Below, one piece after another: positions 16,086 through 25,240 of a stretch of 64,000 nt of DNA. Source of the DNA: Fortiea sp. LEGE XX443. Its GTDB lineage: Bacteria; Cyanobacteriota; Cyanobacteriia; Cyanobacteriales; Nostocaceae. Position 1 is the stretch's first letter. Every line of letters begins with the position of its first letter. The notes beneath the pieces were generated by a model. The model was not told the DNA's origin and did no database searches. It worked only from the letters and a program-made list of their open reading frames with translations. The DNA lies in NCBI RefSeq assembly GCF_015206815.1, contig NZ_JADEXZ010000004.1, positions 1 through 64,000 on the forward strand, written 5' to 3'. A program made the translations under genes and the position numbers.

Positions 16086-16952
16086 ATGAGTCGAGTTGCA
16101 GTCTTGGGAATTGGAGCAATCGGATCTCGTGTAGCCCAGAATCTTCTTGATGCTAACCATGAGGTTGTTGTGTACAATCGCACACCGGAGAAAGCGATCC
16201 CGTTGGTAAATAAGGGAGCTATTTATGCCGCAACACCCAGAGAGGCATCTGAAAACGCCGATATTGTTATTAGTATGGTCACTGATAACGATGCTTCACG
16301 AGTGATTTGGCTTGATGAGGAAACGGGTGCAGTCATGGGACTTGGCAAAAATGCGATCGCCATTGAGTCAAGTACGCTAACTGTGGCATGGACAAAAGAA
16401 CTAGCAGCAGAAATCGAAGGCTGTGGGGGGAATTTTCTTGATGCTCCAGTTGTCGGCTCTCGTCCGCAAGCCGCAGACAAAAAACTTATTTATCTCGTCG
16501 GCGGGAGTGCAGAAACCTTGACGATCGCTCAAGATATCATTTATGCAGCAGGAGCTTCCACAATTCATCACGTTGGTTCTATTGCTCAGGGAATGGCGAT
16601 GAAACTTGCAGTCAATGCGCTTTTTGGTATCCAAGTAGCCGCATTGGCAGAAATCCTCGGAATGTTGAGCAAGAACGGGATTGAACCAGCAAAAGCCCTT
16701 GAATGTCTAGGTGAATTACCAGTGATCAGTCCATCAACCAAAGGTGCAGGAAATTTGATGCTCAAGCGTAACCATGCACCGATGTTTCCAATTGATTTAG
16801 TAGAGAAAGATTTCCGCTATATGACTCAAACAGCACAAATGGTTGCAGCTTCCACCCCAGCATCTACAGCTATTCACGAAATCTATGTGCAAGCGATCGC
16901 TCAAGGATATGGCAGCGATAATATTACAGGTGTTTCTCAACTTTTTATCTAA
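16086..16952 (+). CDS. NAD(P)-dependent beta-hydroxyacid dehydrogenase-like oxidoreductase
   Basis: 288-residue enzyme of the 6-phosphogluconate / 3-hydroxyisobutyrate dehydrogenase family. The N-terminal Rossmann motif is VAVLGIGAIGSRVAQNL, and VVYNRTPEKA follows. The substrate-binding signature FLDAPVVGSRPQA and catalytic lysine region GSIAQGMAMKLAVNAL (about residues 159-174) are present. The C-terminal helical domain includes LVEKDFRYM. A good ribosome site GGAGGT precedes ATG 16086. Divergent LysR gene suggests substrate-induced expression. The substrate may be a short hydroxyacid, glyoxylate-like acid or, as in some bacteria, an imine; this cannot be decided. Confidence 0.85.
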   Translation: MSRVAVLGIGAIGSRVAQNLLDANHEVVVYNRTPEKAIPLVNKGAIYAATPREASENADIVISMVTDNDASRVIWLDEETGAVMGLGKNAIAIESSTLTVAWTKELAAEIEGCGGNFLDAPVVGSRPQAADKKLIYLVGGSAETLTIAQDIIYAAGASTIHHVGSIAQGMAMKLAVNALFGIQVAALAEILGMLSKNGIEPAKALECLGELPVISPSTKGAGNLMLKRNHAPMFPIDLVEKDFRYMTQTAQMVAASTPASTAIHEIYVQAIAQGYGSDNITGVSQLFI

Positions 16953-17097
16953 GTTTTCAATATATTTAGATAGGAATCCTAATATTAACTTGTACACACA
17001 AGTTTTTTATAGTTGTCACTCCACTAAGGTCGTACTTTGTCAAGTTTAAATTGTGGGATAAATCAATTTTTGATTCTCTTCTTTTTCCCTTTCTTTT

Positions 17098-17195
17098 CTG
17101 CGAGACGCTACGCGTAGCATCTTTGCACCCTTTGCGCCCTTCTCTGCGAGACGCTGCGCGTTGGCGGAAGCCTCTCGTAGAGAATGCGGTTCGTT
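17098..17195. repeat. Dispersed GAGACGC-type repeats
   Basis: Two close copies of a motif (GAGACGCTACGCGTAGCATC and GAGACGCTGCGCGTTGG) with a partly palindromic core TACGCGTA and a CTCTCGTAGAGA tail. Relatives occur at about 5789-5810, 7461-7475 and 24773-24795. This is a dispersed intergenic repeat of the genome. Confidence 0.6.
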
Positions 17196-17244
17196 CCTTT
17201 ATCCTACAAAACTAATTTGACAGACTAGTAGATTAATTTTTTTT

Positions 17245-17370
17245 GACGCATTTACATTGCAAGTTGATACATTCACATTGCAGGTTGACGCATTCACATT
17301 GTAAGTTGATACATTCACATTGTAGGTTGACGCATTCACATCGCAGGTTGACGCATTTACATCGCGGCTC
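17245..17370. repeat. 21-bp tandem repeat array, six units
   Basis: Six units of the form GACGCATTCACATTGCAGGTT, alternating GACGC- and GATAC- starts. The units resemble those at 10512-10616. Read on the minus strand each unit encodes seven residues (CECVNLQ type) with no stop, giving a cysteine-rich 70-aa frame; I regard that frame as a consequence of the repeat length, not as a proven gene. Confidence 0.9.
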
Positions 17371-17429
17371 AGGAAACTTGTATGTATACCGTAGCCTTAA
17401 AAGGAGAGGCTCTAAACCTTGAATGTAAC

Positions 17430-17457
17430 AATTGTCAATTGTCAATTGTCAATTATC
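17430..17457. repeat. Heptamer repeat AATTGTC x4 upstream of the XdhC-like gene
   Basis: Three exact copies of AATTGTC and one AATTATC directly before the gene. It ends 16 bases before the chosen start at 17474. An upstream in-frame ATG lies inside the repeat and was rejected as start. Confidence 0.85.
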
Positions 17458-17473
17458 AACTGGTAAACTATCT

Positions 17474-18625
17474 ATGAAAGAACTGCAAAACATCCTCGCA
17501 GCTTTTAAGCAAACACAAAATCAAAGGCAGTTAACAGCCCTAGCTACTGTAGTTAAAACTAGCGGTTCTGTTTATCGTCGCCCTGGTGCGCGGATGTTGT
17601 TGATTGAATCTGGGCAAATGATTGGCTGTGTCAGCGGTGGTTGCTTAGAAAGCGATGTATTTGAAATCGCACAACCACTGATGTTTTATAGTGGTGAACC
17701 CGTTGTTGTCAAGTATGACACCACCGCCAGCGATGATATTACTTGGGGATTTGGTTTGGGTTGTAATGGTGTAGTTGAGGTACTCATTGAGCCGTTGACT
17801 CACCCATTAGCTAAAAGTCAGTTAGAATTTTTTGCCGAATGTCTTTACAGTCAGCAGCCAGGGGTAATGGCTACAGTATTTAATGTAACTGGAGAAAGTG
17901 GTGTTTTAGTGGCTTCGCGATCGCTCTTACAGCCAGATGGTACGGTGGTTAATAATATTGCAGATGAAGATTTGGCTCATCAAGTTTTAGTCGATGCTCG
18001 GCAAGCACTCCAACAAGAACATTCTCGCGTAAAATCTTACAAATTAAATAATGGCATTGCTGAAGTATTCCTAGAAGTTATTCATCCCCTTGTTCCTTTA
18101 ATAGTCTTCGGTGCAGGTCATGATGCGATTCCAGTTGTGAACATTGCTAAACACCAAGGTTGGGACGTTACAGTTGTTGATAACAGACCAGGATACATTA
18201 CCTCTGAGCGTTTTCCTGGTGCAGATCAAATTATTTTGAGCGAACCCCAAGCAATTCACAAACACAATCTTCTGACACCACGCACTGTTGCTGTAGTCAT
18301 GACTCATCAGTATAAAAACGATTTAGCCTTGCTGAAAACTTTGTTACCATCTCCAGTGCGCTACATCGGTATCTTGGGGCCAAAAAGCCGGACTCAACAA
18401 TTGTTACAAGACCTAAAATCGGAGGGATTTATCCCAACTGCTGCACAAATGCAGCGGTTGTTTGCACCTGTGGGGCTTGATATTGGTGCAGATTCACCAG
18501 AAGCGATCGCGCTCTCTATCGTAGCGGAAATTCAAGCAGTTTTAGCCAATCGCTCAGGTGGTTTACTCAAAAAGCGCTCAGGTTCAATTCATGGCGAGGA
18601 AACACCATGTCTGATGTCGGTTTAA
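17474..18625 (+). CDS. XdhC/CoxF-family molybdenum-enzyme maturation protein
   Basis: 383-residue protein of the XdhC/CoxI/CoxF family, which binds molybdenum cofactor and helps insert sulfurated cofactor into xanthine-dehydrogenase-type enzymes. The N-terminal domain has TSGSVYRRPGARMLL and GCVSGGCLESDV (conserved Cys), and GFGLGCNGVVEVLIEP. The C-terminal Rossmann-like domain has VIFGAGHDAIPV and VVMTHQYKNDLALL, then YIGILGPKSR. ATG 17474 is the start. The gene overlaps the downstream MocA-like gene by 19 bases, implying translational coupling. No molybdenum hydroxylase is encoded in the window. Confidence 0.87.
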   Translation: MKELQNILAAFKQTQNQRQLTALATVVKTSGSVYRRPGARMLLIESGQMIGCVSGGCLESDVFEIAQPLMFYSGEPVVVKYDTTASDDITWGFGLGCNGVVEVLIEPLTHPLAKSQLEFFAECLYSQQPGVMATVFNVTGESGVLVASRSLLQPDGTVVNNIADEDLAHQVLVDARQALQQEHSRVKSYKLNNGIAEVFLEVIHPLVPLIVFGAGHDAIPVVNIAKHQGWDVTVVDNRPGYITSERFPGADQIILSEPQAIHKHNLLTPRTVAVVMTHQYKNDLALLKTLLPSPVRYIGILGPKSRTQQLLQDLKSEGFIPTAAQMQRLFAPVGLDIGADSPEAIALSIVAEIQAVLANRSGGLLKKRSGSIHGEETPCLMSV

Positions 18626-19224
18626 TTGTCCTAGCGGCTGGTGCATCCACCAGAATGGGAACACCTAAACAACTACTGAGGTATAATCAACAGAGTTTGA
18701 TTCGTCATATAGTTGAAGTAGCGATCGCCTCTGTTTGTCAACCAGTTATAGTTGTCCTAGGAGCATACGCTGAACTCATTCAACCAGAAATCGACCCAAT
18801 ACAAGTACATATCGTAAAAAATCCCCTTTGGAATGAGGGAATGAGTACCTCCATTCGTGTGGGGATGGAAGCTTTAAATACCATCAATCCAGATGCAGAA
18901 GCCGTTGTCATCATGCTGTGCGATCAACCTTTTGTCAGCCCTCAATTTATCAATCAGCTAGTTGAAGTGCATCAAACCTCTGGTAAGCTAATTGTGGCTT
19001 CAGAATATGCTTATACTTTGGGCGTTCCCGCACTATTTAACCGCGCTTTATTTGCCAAACTCACTACTCTCAGTGGTACAGCCGGGGCAAAACAGTTAAT
19101 CAAAAACTATGCTCAGGAAGTTCTGGCGATACCTTTCCCAGAAGGTTTAATCGACTTGGATACACCAAAAGATTACGAGCAGCTTTTGGCAGAAAATAGG
19201 CAACCCACAACTGTGCAAATTTGA
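18607..19224 (+). CDS. MocA-like molybdenum cofactor nucleotidyltransferase
   Basis: 205-residue nucleotidyltransferase with the signature VLAAGASTRMGTPKQLL of the MobA/MocA family. The metal-binding CDQPF block, NEGMSTSIRVG and IDLDTPKDYE are present. MocA adds CMP to molybdopterin (Mo-MCD) for xanthine-dehydrogenase-type enzymes; pairing with XdhC supports this over MobA. Its ATG lies inside the last codons of the XdhC-like gene. The substrate nucleotide (CTP or other) is inferred from neighbour and family. Confidence 0.85.
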   Translation: MSDVGLIVLAAGASTRMGTPKQLLRYNQQSLIRHIVEVAIASVCQPVIVVLGAYAELIQPEIDPIQVHIVKNPLWNEGMSTSIRVGMEALNTINPDAEAVVIMLCDQPFVSPQFINQLVEVHQTSGKLIVASEYAYTLGVPALFNRALFAKLTTLSGTAGAKQLIKNYAQEVLAIPFPEGLIDLDTPKDYEQLLAENRQPTTVQI

Positions 19225-19334
19225 GTTTTAACTAAATTTTCTCATCTCTGTTAGCCAAAATTAATATATGCTGAACTTTTGTATGTTAACTGTATTGATA
19301 AACAAGATTCTAGGCTAAAAACTGAGAAAAATCT

Positions 19335-20615
19335 GTGCTGGATATCAAGCAAATACGGGAAAATCCGCAATTAGTTCAAGAACGGTTGAATAGTCGTAGT
19401 GGTAATTATGACCTTCAGCCGATATTAGAGTTAGACAAGCAACAACGAGAATTGGAGGGAAACCGCAGTCAACTCCAAGCTCGGAGTAACGAAATTGGTA
19501 AACTTGTCGGGCAGAAGATGAAATCTGGTATTAATCAGCAAGATCCAGAAATTCAAACTTTGCGTGATGAGGGTAACTCAATTAAAGCTCAGTTGAGTGA
19601 ACTGGAACCAAAAGAAAAAGAACTGAAGGCTGAAATTACACAGCTTGTACTAGCTCTACCCAATTTACCTAGCGACTCCACACCTGTAGGTAAAAGCGAG
19701 GAAGAAAACGTAGAGGTAAAGCGTTGGGGTGATGAGTACATACCCCAGAACCCAAATATTATCCCCCATTGGGAAATTGGCGAAAAGCTAGGTATTCTCA
19801 ATTTTGAGCGTGCTGTCAAAGTTGCTCAAAGTCGCTTTGTCAACTTGATAGGGGCTGGTGCAGCGTTGGAGCGAGCATTAATTAACTTTATGCTGAAGAC
19901 GCAAACCGCGGCTGGCTATGTAGAAGTTAGTCCGCCCTTGTTAGTGAATACTGATTCTTTAACAGGAACAGGACAATTACCGAAGTTTGCTGAAGAAAGT
20001 TTTAAGTGTGCTGATGATGAATTGTGGTTAATTCCCACAGCAGAAGTTCCTGTTACTAACCTTTACCGTGGGGAAATTTTAGCCGCGGAAGATTTACCAA
20101 TTTATCACTGTGCTTACACTCCCTGTTTCCGTCGAGAAGCTGGAAGTTATGGGCGGGATATGCGCGGTTTAATTCGTCTGCATCAATTTAATAAAGTTGA
20201 ATTGGTAAAAATTGTTCATCCCAGTTCTTCTTTTGACGAATTAGAAAAATTGGTAGGGAATGCGGAAGCAATTTTACAGGCTTTAAAATTGCCTTATCGA
20301 GTCCTCAATTTATGTACTGCTGATTTAGGTTTTGGGTCAACAAAAACCTATGATTTAGAAGTATGGCTACCATCTTCTGAGAAGTATCGAGAAATTTCCA
20401 GTTGTTCTAATTGTTTTGATTTTCAAGCACGCCGGGCTGATATTCGCTTTAAGGAAGCTGGTAAGAAAGGCACGCAATTTGTCCATACTTTAAACGGTTC
20501 CGGTTTAGCTGTTGGGCGAACTATGGCGGCGATTTTGGAAAATTATCAACAACCAGATGGAACAATTTTGATACCGGAAGTATTGCAACCTTTCTTGGGG
20601 CGTGAGGTGTTGTAA
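19335..20615 (+). CDS. serS: Seryl-tRNA synthetase
   Basis: Charges tRNA-Ser (and tRNA-Sec where present) with serine in the cytoplasm. 426 residues from GTG 19335 ([14 protein letters not shown]). The N-terminal coiled-coil arm spans about residues 30-105. The class II core includes [12 protein letters not shown], motif 2 [21 protein letters not shown], and motif 3 [19 protein letters not shown] typical complete gene. Confidence 0.97.
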   Translation: MLDIKQIRENPQLVQERLNSRSGNYDLQPILELDKQQRELEGNRSQLQARSNEIGKLVGQKMKSGINQQDPEIQTLRDEGNSIKAQLSELEPKEKELKAEITQLVLALPNLPSDSTPVGKSEEENVEVKRWGDEYIPQNPNIIPHWEIGEKLGILNFERAVKVAQSRFVNLIGAGAALERALINFMLKTQTAAGYVEVSPPLLVNTDSLTGTGQLPKFAEESFKCADDELWLIPTAEVPVTNLYRGEILAAEDLPIYHCAYTPCFRREAGSYGRDMRGLIRLHQFNKVELVKIVHPSSSFDELEKLVGNAEAILQALKLPYRVLNLCTADLGFGSTKTYDLEVWLPSSEKYREISSCSNCFDFQARRADIRFKEAGKKGTQFVHTLNGSGLAVGRTMAAILENYQQPDGTILIPEVLQPFLGREVL

Positions 20616-20791
20616 TTGAAAGAAGTTACAACAGTAAAGACTTCAGCATAAAAACAAGGGATATACAGAAAAAATCTGTATAATCCCTAACCCTGATTAT
20701 GTAGAAAAATTTCTTGTATACCCTTGGAATTTATTATAATACTTGTACATAGTATAAATAAATTACGCAAGATTCTTCTGTAGCAACTACT

Positions 20792-20977
20792 ATGGAATAC
20801 AGGAAAAAAAGCCAATTTAAAAAGCGAAAATCAACCTGTACAATTACAGCGTTTACCTCGCGGTATAGTAGCACAAAACGAGTAATTGAAACCGATGAAG
20901 CAACAGCAACTATTTGGATAAATCAGCAAATTGAAAATTTAGGAGAAGTAATAAATCATGACAGTAGCATGGGATGA
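20792..20977 (+). pseudogene. Small frame upstream of DUF29 gene, possibly frameshifted relic
   Basis: A 61-codon frame overlaps the start of the DUF29 gene by 20 bases. Its first half (KKSQFKKRKSTCTITAF) looks unnatural, while the neighbouring frame reads ENQPVQLQRLPRGIVAQNE, and the second half (VIETDEATATIWINQQIENL) looks coding again. This suggests a small gene broken by a frameshift. No family is recognised. Otherwise 20616-20957 shows nothing clear. Confidence 0.25.
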
Positions 20978-21395
20978 ATTGGTATTTCAATCGCCATACT
21001 TAGCTGTGGTAAAGGCAAGACAATTGCTACAGGAGGGCAAAATGACAGAAGTTGATCATATTTTGGAGAGTTTAGCGGAGTCCATGGGGCGATCAGAAAA
21101 AAGAGCAGTGATTAGTCAATTAACTCGACTAATGCTACATATAATTAAGTGGAAATGTCAACCTGAAAAACGTAGTGCTAGTTGGGTAATTTCTATTAGA
21201 TCAGCAAGGAGAGAAATTGCAGATAGTCAAGAGGAAATGCCCAGTCTCAATCGAGAGTTTTTAGAGTCAATTTGGGATAAGTGTTTTGAAGCTGCAAAAC
21301 AGGATGCTAGGGATGAAATGGGTAAAAAACCAGAAGTTATTGCTTTAAGTTGGCATGAGGTTTTTGAAGAAACCTATACAGTTTGGGACGATTAA
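20958..21395 (+). CDS. DUF29 family protein
   Basis: 145-residue protein of the DUF29 family, which is frequent and multicopy in cyanobacteria and may be linked to mobile or toxin-antitoxin-like loci. Recognisable features are WDELVFQSPYLAVVKARQLLQEG, the LTRLMLHIIKWKCQPEKRSASW block, and ISIRSARREI. All-helical, soluble. The start ATG 20958 is preceded by TTAGGAGAAGT, a good ribosome site. Function is unknown. It is followed after 23 bases by an antitoxin-like small gene. Confidence 0.82.
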   Translation: MTVAWDELVFQSPYLAVVKARQLLQEGKMTEVDHILESLAESMGRSEKRAVISQLTRLMLHIIKWKCQPEKRSASWVISIRSARREIADSQEEMPSLNREFLESIWDKCFEAAKQDARDEMGKKPEVIALSWHEVFEETYTVWDD

Positions 21396-21418
21396 AAAAT
21401 TTCTAATTAGCACATATT

Positions 21419-21667
21419 ATGATGAAAAGCTTAAACATAATTGTCACCGTTATCAAAGATAGCCAGTTATTAATCAATTCTTCTGTAGACCTACCCGTGG
21501 GTGAATATAATGCTGTCCTTGTACTAGAAGATCAACCAATCAGTAGTAGCCTGAAAACTTCTATCCAAGAAGCTCAGGCTCTTTTTAGAAAATATATTCC
21601 CGCTAGTATAAAGCTTTCTCAAGAGTTGATTGAGGAACGAAGATTGAAGGCTTTGAGTAAATATTGA
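21419..21667 (+). CDS. Antitoxin-like small protein without a toxin
   Basis: 82 residues. The N-terminal half (SLNIIVTVIKDSQLLINSSVDLPVGEYNAVLVLED) resembles the beta-rich start of proteins that precede PIN-domain toxins in cyanobacteria, and the C-terminal half is helical (EAQALFRKYIPASIKLSQELIEERRLKAL), as in VapB-type antitoxins. No PIN toxin follows; the next gene is a carotenoid oxygenase on the other strand. The start may be ATG 21419 or ATG 21422. The antitoxin identity is an inference from form only. Confidence 0.5.
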   Translation: MMKSLNIIVTVIKDSQLLINSSVDLPVGEYNAVLVLEDQPISSSLKTSIQEAQALFRKYIPASIKLSQELIEERRLKALSKY

Positions 21668-21682
21668 AATTCGAGTAGTACG

Positions 21683-23185
21683 TTACTGAGAACCGCTATA
21701 GCTAGTTGTCGAAAATACCTTAGATGTAAAGCTACCATGCAAGCCGTAGGGGATATGATTTTTTAGGTGCAGTCGAGCAACAGCACCTTGATTCACATCA
21801 TTGGCATCTAAAATTACTACATCTGAGCGCTGATACGCAGCATCATAAACCAAAGCCAACAGCCAGCCGTCATCTTCTTTTTCTGCACCTGGAAGGGGAA
21901 CAAAAATTGGTTCACCCATAAAACCACGGGGTGCAGCACTCCAAAGTTGTCTTTCTCCCGTTTCCAAATCCAGCTTCAAGATAGCTTGTAGGGGAGCATT
22001 TCCAATCTCTGCATGAGCCGCACCTATGTATAAATATCGATAGTTGCGTCCCACATTCGCCGGATGAATAGTGGGGAACTCACAACAGCGACCCTCAATT
22101 AATTTTTGTTGCACTTTTCCATCACTAAGGTTGAGGTAAAACCGCCAAAGTTGTCCCGGTGCAAGTTTTTCAAAATCAACTTGGCGAAAATCGCTGTCTG
22201 GTTCTACTTCTGGTAAAGAGTCGTAGCAAATGGAATCAACAAAAATCTCATTGCCCACCTCGAAAGCATTCACATGATGGAAAATAAACCCTGATGTGGT
22301 TTCTAAAATTTTGACTTCTGTTTGCCCTGGCTGGGGAAAACGGGGAATGATAATAATCCGCGTAGGCTGAGTTGGCTGGACTTTAATACATTCTCCTGCA
22401 CCACGCATTCCCAAGGCGAAGGGTATGGGATTGAAGGCAACGGGATTTTGAAAGAAGATGCAGTAATTGGGGGTAATGACAAAATCATGAATGAAACAAA
22501 ATCCCGGAACGCTATGAGCTTGTTTTCTGACAACTTTCCCTGCTAGGTTTAACTCAAAAATTGTAATTGTGGTGGATAGTCCGGGTTTAATTGAGAAGTT
22601 GACTAAGCAAGGTTGACCGTTATCTTGTTCGCAACTGGGGTCAAGCCGAGGATGTGCGCCAAAAGCTTCACCGTCTGATAAGGTGTTGTTAAAATATTCT
22701 TTCCCCAAGGTTTCTAAGGTGTAGGGGTCGAGGCGATAGGGTTCAGCAGCTTCCCATAGTGCTAGGAGTTTCTCACCCAAATAAATAACGTTGGTGTTAG
22801 CAATATGTTTAATTTTGAAGTCGAAGATATTAGCCAGCCAACCGCCGGGTTTTTGTGTGCCAAATACACCGCGATAAAGAATTTTTCCGGCTTTCTGTTC
22901 TGCTAAGTAGCCCTCGGTGCGAACAAAGCGATTGCGGAAATGAGCGCGACCATTAACAAAGGTGATGCGGCTAATCATCCCATCGCCATCAAAAGGATGA
23001 TGAATAGGTTGTCCATTGATATCTAGTAAGCCGGGGCCGTTTCTAAACAGCGTACCTTGCAGTTCTAGAGGGATTTGTCCTTCTACATCGTCAATCCAAT
23101 AGTCAAATTCTTGGGTGAGAGATTGATATCCTCCTTGCCAATCTTCACGAGTGTAGGATTTTTCTTGGTTTTTTAAATTTTGCAT
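21683..23185 (-). CDS. Carotenoid oxygenase (apocarotenoid cleavage type)
   Basis: 500-residue non-haem iron dioxygenase that cleaves carotenoids or apocarotenals. The four iron-ligand histidines are in FGAHPR, CFIHDF, FHHVNAF and GLHGSFT, and LFRNGPGLLDINGQPIHHPFDGDGM is the conserved N-terminal blade. Length fits the cyanobacterial ACO/Diox1-type enzymes. The start at 23185 begins MQNLKNQEKSYTREDWQGGYQ. A membrane transporter gene lies immediately upstream on the same strand, 38 bases away, so the two may be co-transcribed. Exact substrate unknown. Confidence 0.92.
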   Translation of the reverse strand: MQNLKNQEKSYTREDWQGGYQSLTQEFDYWIDDVEGQIPLELQGTLFRNGPGLLDINGQPIHHPFDGDGMISRITFVNGRAHFRNRFVRTEGYLAEQKAGKILYRGVFGTQKPGGWLANIFDFKIKHIANTNVIYLGEKLLALWEAAEPYRLDPYTLETLGKEYFNNTLSDGEAFGAHPRLDPSCEQDNGQPCLVNFSIKPGLSTTITIFELNLAGKVVRKQAHSVPGFCFIHDFVITPNYCIFFQNPVAFNPIPFALGMRGAGECIKVQPTQPTRIIIIPRFPQPGQTEVKILETTSGFIFHHVNAFEVGNEIFVDSICYDSLPEVEPDSDFRQVDFEKLAPGQLWRFYLNLSDGKVQQKLIEGRCCEFPTIHPANVGRNYRYLYIGAAHAEIGNAPLQAILKLDLETGERQLWSAAPRGFMGEPIFVPLPGAEKEDDGWLLALVYDAAYQRSDVVILDANDVNQGAVARLHLKNHIPYGLHGSFTSKVFSTTSYSGSQ

Positions 23186-23223
23186 AGTTTTGATTTATTT
23201 CACGCAGAGATGCCGGGGGCTTT

Positions 23224-24630
23224 TTATTCAATTGCTTTTGATTCTTGTTCTTGTAAAATCAAATTTGTTAAAAATGGTGGTTCGTTGTTAGTTGGTAATG
23301 CTTCAATTTGTGTATCGTCTTTTGGTAGCCAATTCAGAAATGTCAGTGGTAATAAGGTGCTGAGATTTGTGATGATTACCAAAATCCATAGTGAGTCGAA
23401 ATTACTTTCTGTGATACCCAACCAGTGCATGATAATGGCTCCAACTTCATAGGAAACCATACCTGCTAAGTTGAAAACTGACATTAATAAAGCAAATAAA
23501 GTTGCTTCTACTCCAGGAGGGCAAAGTCTAGCTGCTAATACCAACACTGGCATGTAGGCAATTTGTCCCATAACGGTCAAGATGAGGCTGTCTCCTAAAC
23601 TAAACCAACGGTCATCTATACCTAAGTCGCGGTTAGTATGAGTTACCAGCAGTAGCATTGTCATCCCTAAAATGGCTGAAATAACGGTACTCCAACCAAA
23701 GATGACGCGAAATGGGACACTTTTCAAAAAACGTTGAAAAATCCAAATGCCCATCAACGAGGCTAGACTTGTGACTAAGCGGACTCGTCCCAAAAATTCT
23801 GGTTCAAAGTGCAGTTCGTTAGTGCTGAAGTAGAAGAAGGCTGATTCAGCTGTTGGGGTAGCTTGCAAGATAAAGACGAAAGCGGCTGGTAGCCAAATTG
23901 TTTTTTGGCTGACTGCTTGACGTAGCTGCTTGAGTTGATGCTGAATACTTAGAGGGTTAGCGTTATTACTGTCGTTAGTGTTTTTGTTTACAGGAGTTTC
24001 AGCGATTAACCAAGCTACTCCTGAAACAATGAGGGGAAAAGTTGCAGTGATTAAAAAGATTGTGCGGGTGGTGAAATGTTCTAAGAGCATCCCGCTAAAG
24101 TATGCTGTAACTAAACCTCCGAGGGCAGATGCACCCCAAGATAGGGATTGCAGTGAACCCGCATCGGCTTGGGATTCTTTTCTGGCTCGTTCTACTACCA
24201 GTGAGTCAACGATGACATCACTAACTGCGATCGCAAGTGAACTGAGAGCGATCGCCATTGTGGCTGCCCAGCTACTATGAACTACTGTAGCCATACTTAC
24301 CCAGGCGATCGCTCCCAGTATGCCGGACAATATCAAGTACGGACGACGACGATAGCCGAAAATGGGTAAGCCATCAGACATAAAGCCAAAGACTGGCTTG
24401 ATCATCCAAGGTAGGGCAACGACTCCCAACATTGCCGAGACTTCAGCCGGACTCAGCAATAATTCATCTTTGAGGAAAAAGCTTACTGCTAGACGCGCCA
24501 GCCCTAAAATTCCTTGGACAAAGTAGACGCTAAGAATAGCAATTAACTCGGCACTGGGTTCATGGCCGAAGAAGATTTTTTCTTTTACTGAATCTTTGAC
24601 CTTGGACAAGCCAGAGGAGTCAATGAGCAT
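23224..24630 (-). CDS. Folate/biopterin transporter family (BT1-type) membrane protein
   Basis: 468-residue membrane protein of the BT1/FBT branch of the major facilitator superfamily. About 12 hydrophobic helices are visible. The family motifs VSFFLKDELLLSPAEVSAM, LPWMIKPVFGFMSDGLPIFGYRRRPYLI and SDVIVDSLVVERAR are clear. Folate or pterin import is expected from cyanobacterial homologues, but substrates differ within the family. It precedes and may be in one transcript with the carotenoid oxygenase. Confidence 0.85.
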   Translation of the reverse strand: MLIDSSGLSKVKDSVKEKIFFGHEPSAELIAILSVYFVQGILGLARLAVSFFLKDELLLSPAEVSAMLGVVALPWMIKPVFGFMSDGLPIFGYRRRPYLILSGILGAIAWVSMATVVHSSWAATMAIALSSLAIAVSDVIVDSLVVERARKESQADAGSLQSLSWGASALGGLVTAYFSGMLLEHFTTRTIFLITATFPLIVSGVAWLIAETPVNKNTNDSNNANPLSIQHQLKQLRQAVSQKTIWLPAAFVFILQATPTAESAFFYFSTNELHFEPEFLGRVRLVTSLASLMGIWIFQRFLKSVPFRVIFGWSTVISAILGMTMLLLVTHTNRDLGIDDRWFSLGDSLILTVMGQIAYMPVLVLAARLCPPGVEATLFALLMSVFNLAGMVSYEVGAIIMHWLGITESNFDSLWILVIITNLSTLLPLTFLNWLPKDDTQIEALPTNNEPPFLTNLILQEQESKAIE

Positions 24631-24689
24631 TTGATAAATATTTTTTAAGTTTTGTCTACTTTTCTATAATATCGAGAAAATCTGAAGTG

Positions 24690-24800
24690 TGAAGTCTGAA
24701 GTGTGTAGACGCACTTTGCGCGGCTTCCCGAAAGGTACGGGAAGCAAGCGTTCGACTGAACTCACGCCAAAGTCTACGCGTAGCGTCTCTGACAGGAGAA
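24690..24800. repeat. Dispersed palindromic repeat
   Basis: Contains CTTCCCGAAAGGTACGGGAAG (a hairpin around CCCG/CGGG) and CTACGCGTAGCGTCTCTGACAGG, relatives of the GCGTAGCGTCTC repeats elsewhere. No coding capacity. Confidence 0.5.
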
Positions 24801-24819
24801 AGGTACATGAATTATGAAA

Positions 24820-25104
24820 CTATTGACTACTGACCATGATTAATTTATATAGAATGGCGATCGCTTTTAGTGATAAAGATGTAAATTGAATCATCACAAT
24901 ATGTTCGTCAAGATCAAATTTTTTGATTACTTTAGCGTAAATATATTCTTCTTCTGTAATTAATTCTGAGTCTATTAGTAATTTGAGTTTAAGATTATTT
25001 GATAGTTCTAATAAATTTGGCGATCGCAGTTGTGCTACTTTTTCAGCAAGGCTAATCAATTCTCCCTGAAACACAGTACCAACGGCATGTTTACCTTGGC
25101 ACAA
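24820..25104 (-). CDS. Hypothetical protein (94 aa), doubtful
   Basis: Minus-strand frame reading CQGKHAVGTVFQGELISLAEKV, LLELSNNLKLKLLIDSELI and a hydrophobic end. The middle looks protein-like with coiled or helical character, and the same frame is open further upstream without a start, so it may be a fragment of a larger lost gene. No family recognised. A plus-strand frame over its 5' part is less convincing. Confidence 0.3.
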   Translation of the reverse strand: MCQGKHAVGTVFQGELISLAEKVAQLRSPNLLELSNNLKLKLLIDSELITEEEYIYAKVIKKFDLDEHIVMIQFTSLSLKAIAILYKLIMVSSQ

Positions 25105-25240
25105 GGGTTGCCGACAATGATTACCTATAGTGGGCGGAACGCCAACGCCTGGTTAGATACTCTTCCTTATTTCATCTACTTCACCAAACTTATCCTCAAT
25201 TGCGCGAACGGTGAGTTACATATAACAATCTTATTTTATA

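Noticed and set aside
17233-17445. Minus-strand 70-codon frame with CECVNLQ repeats
   Set aside because: It is produced entirely by the 21-bp array, which stays open because 21 is a multiple of three. No ribosome site or family was found.
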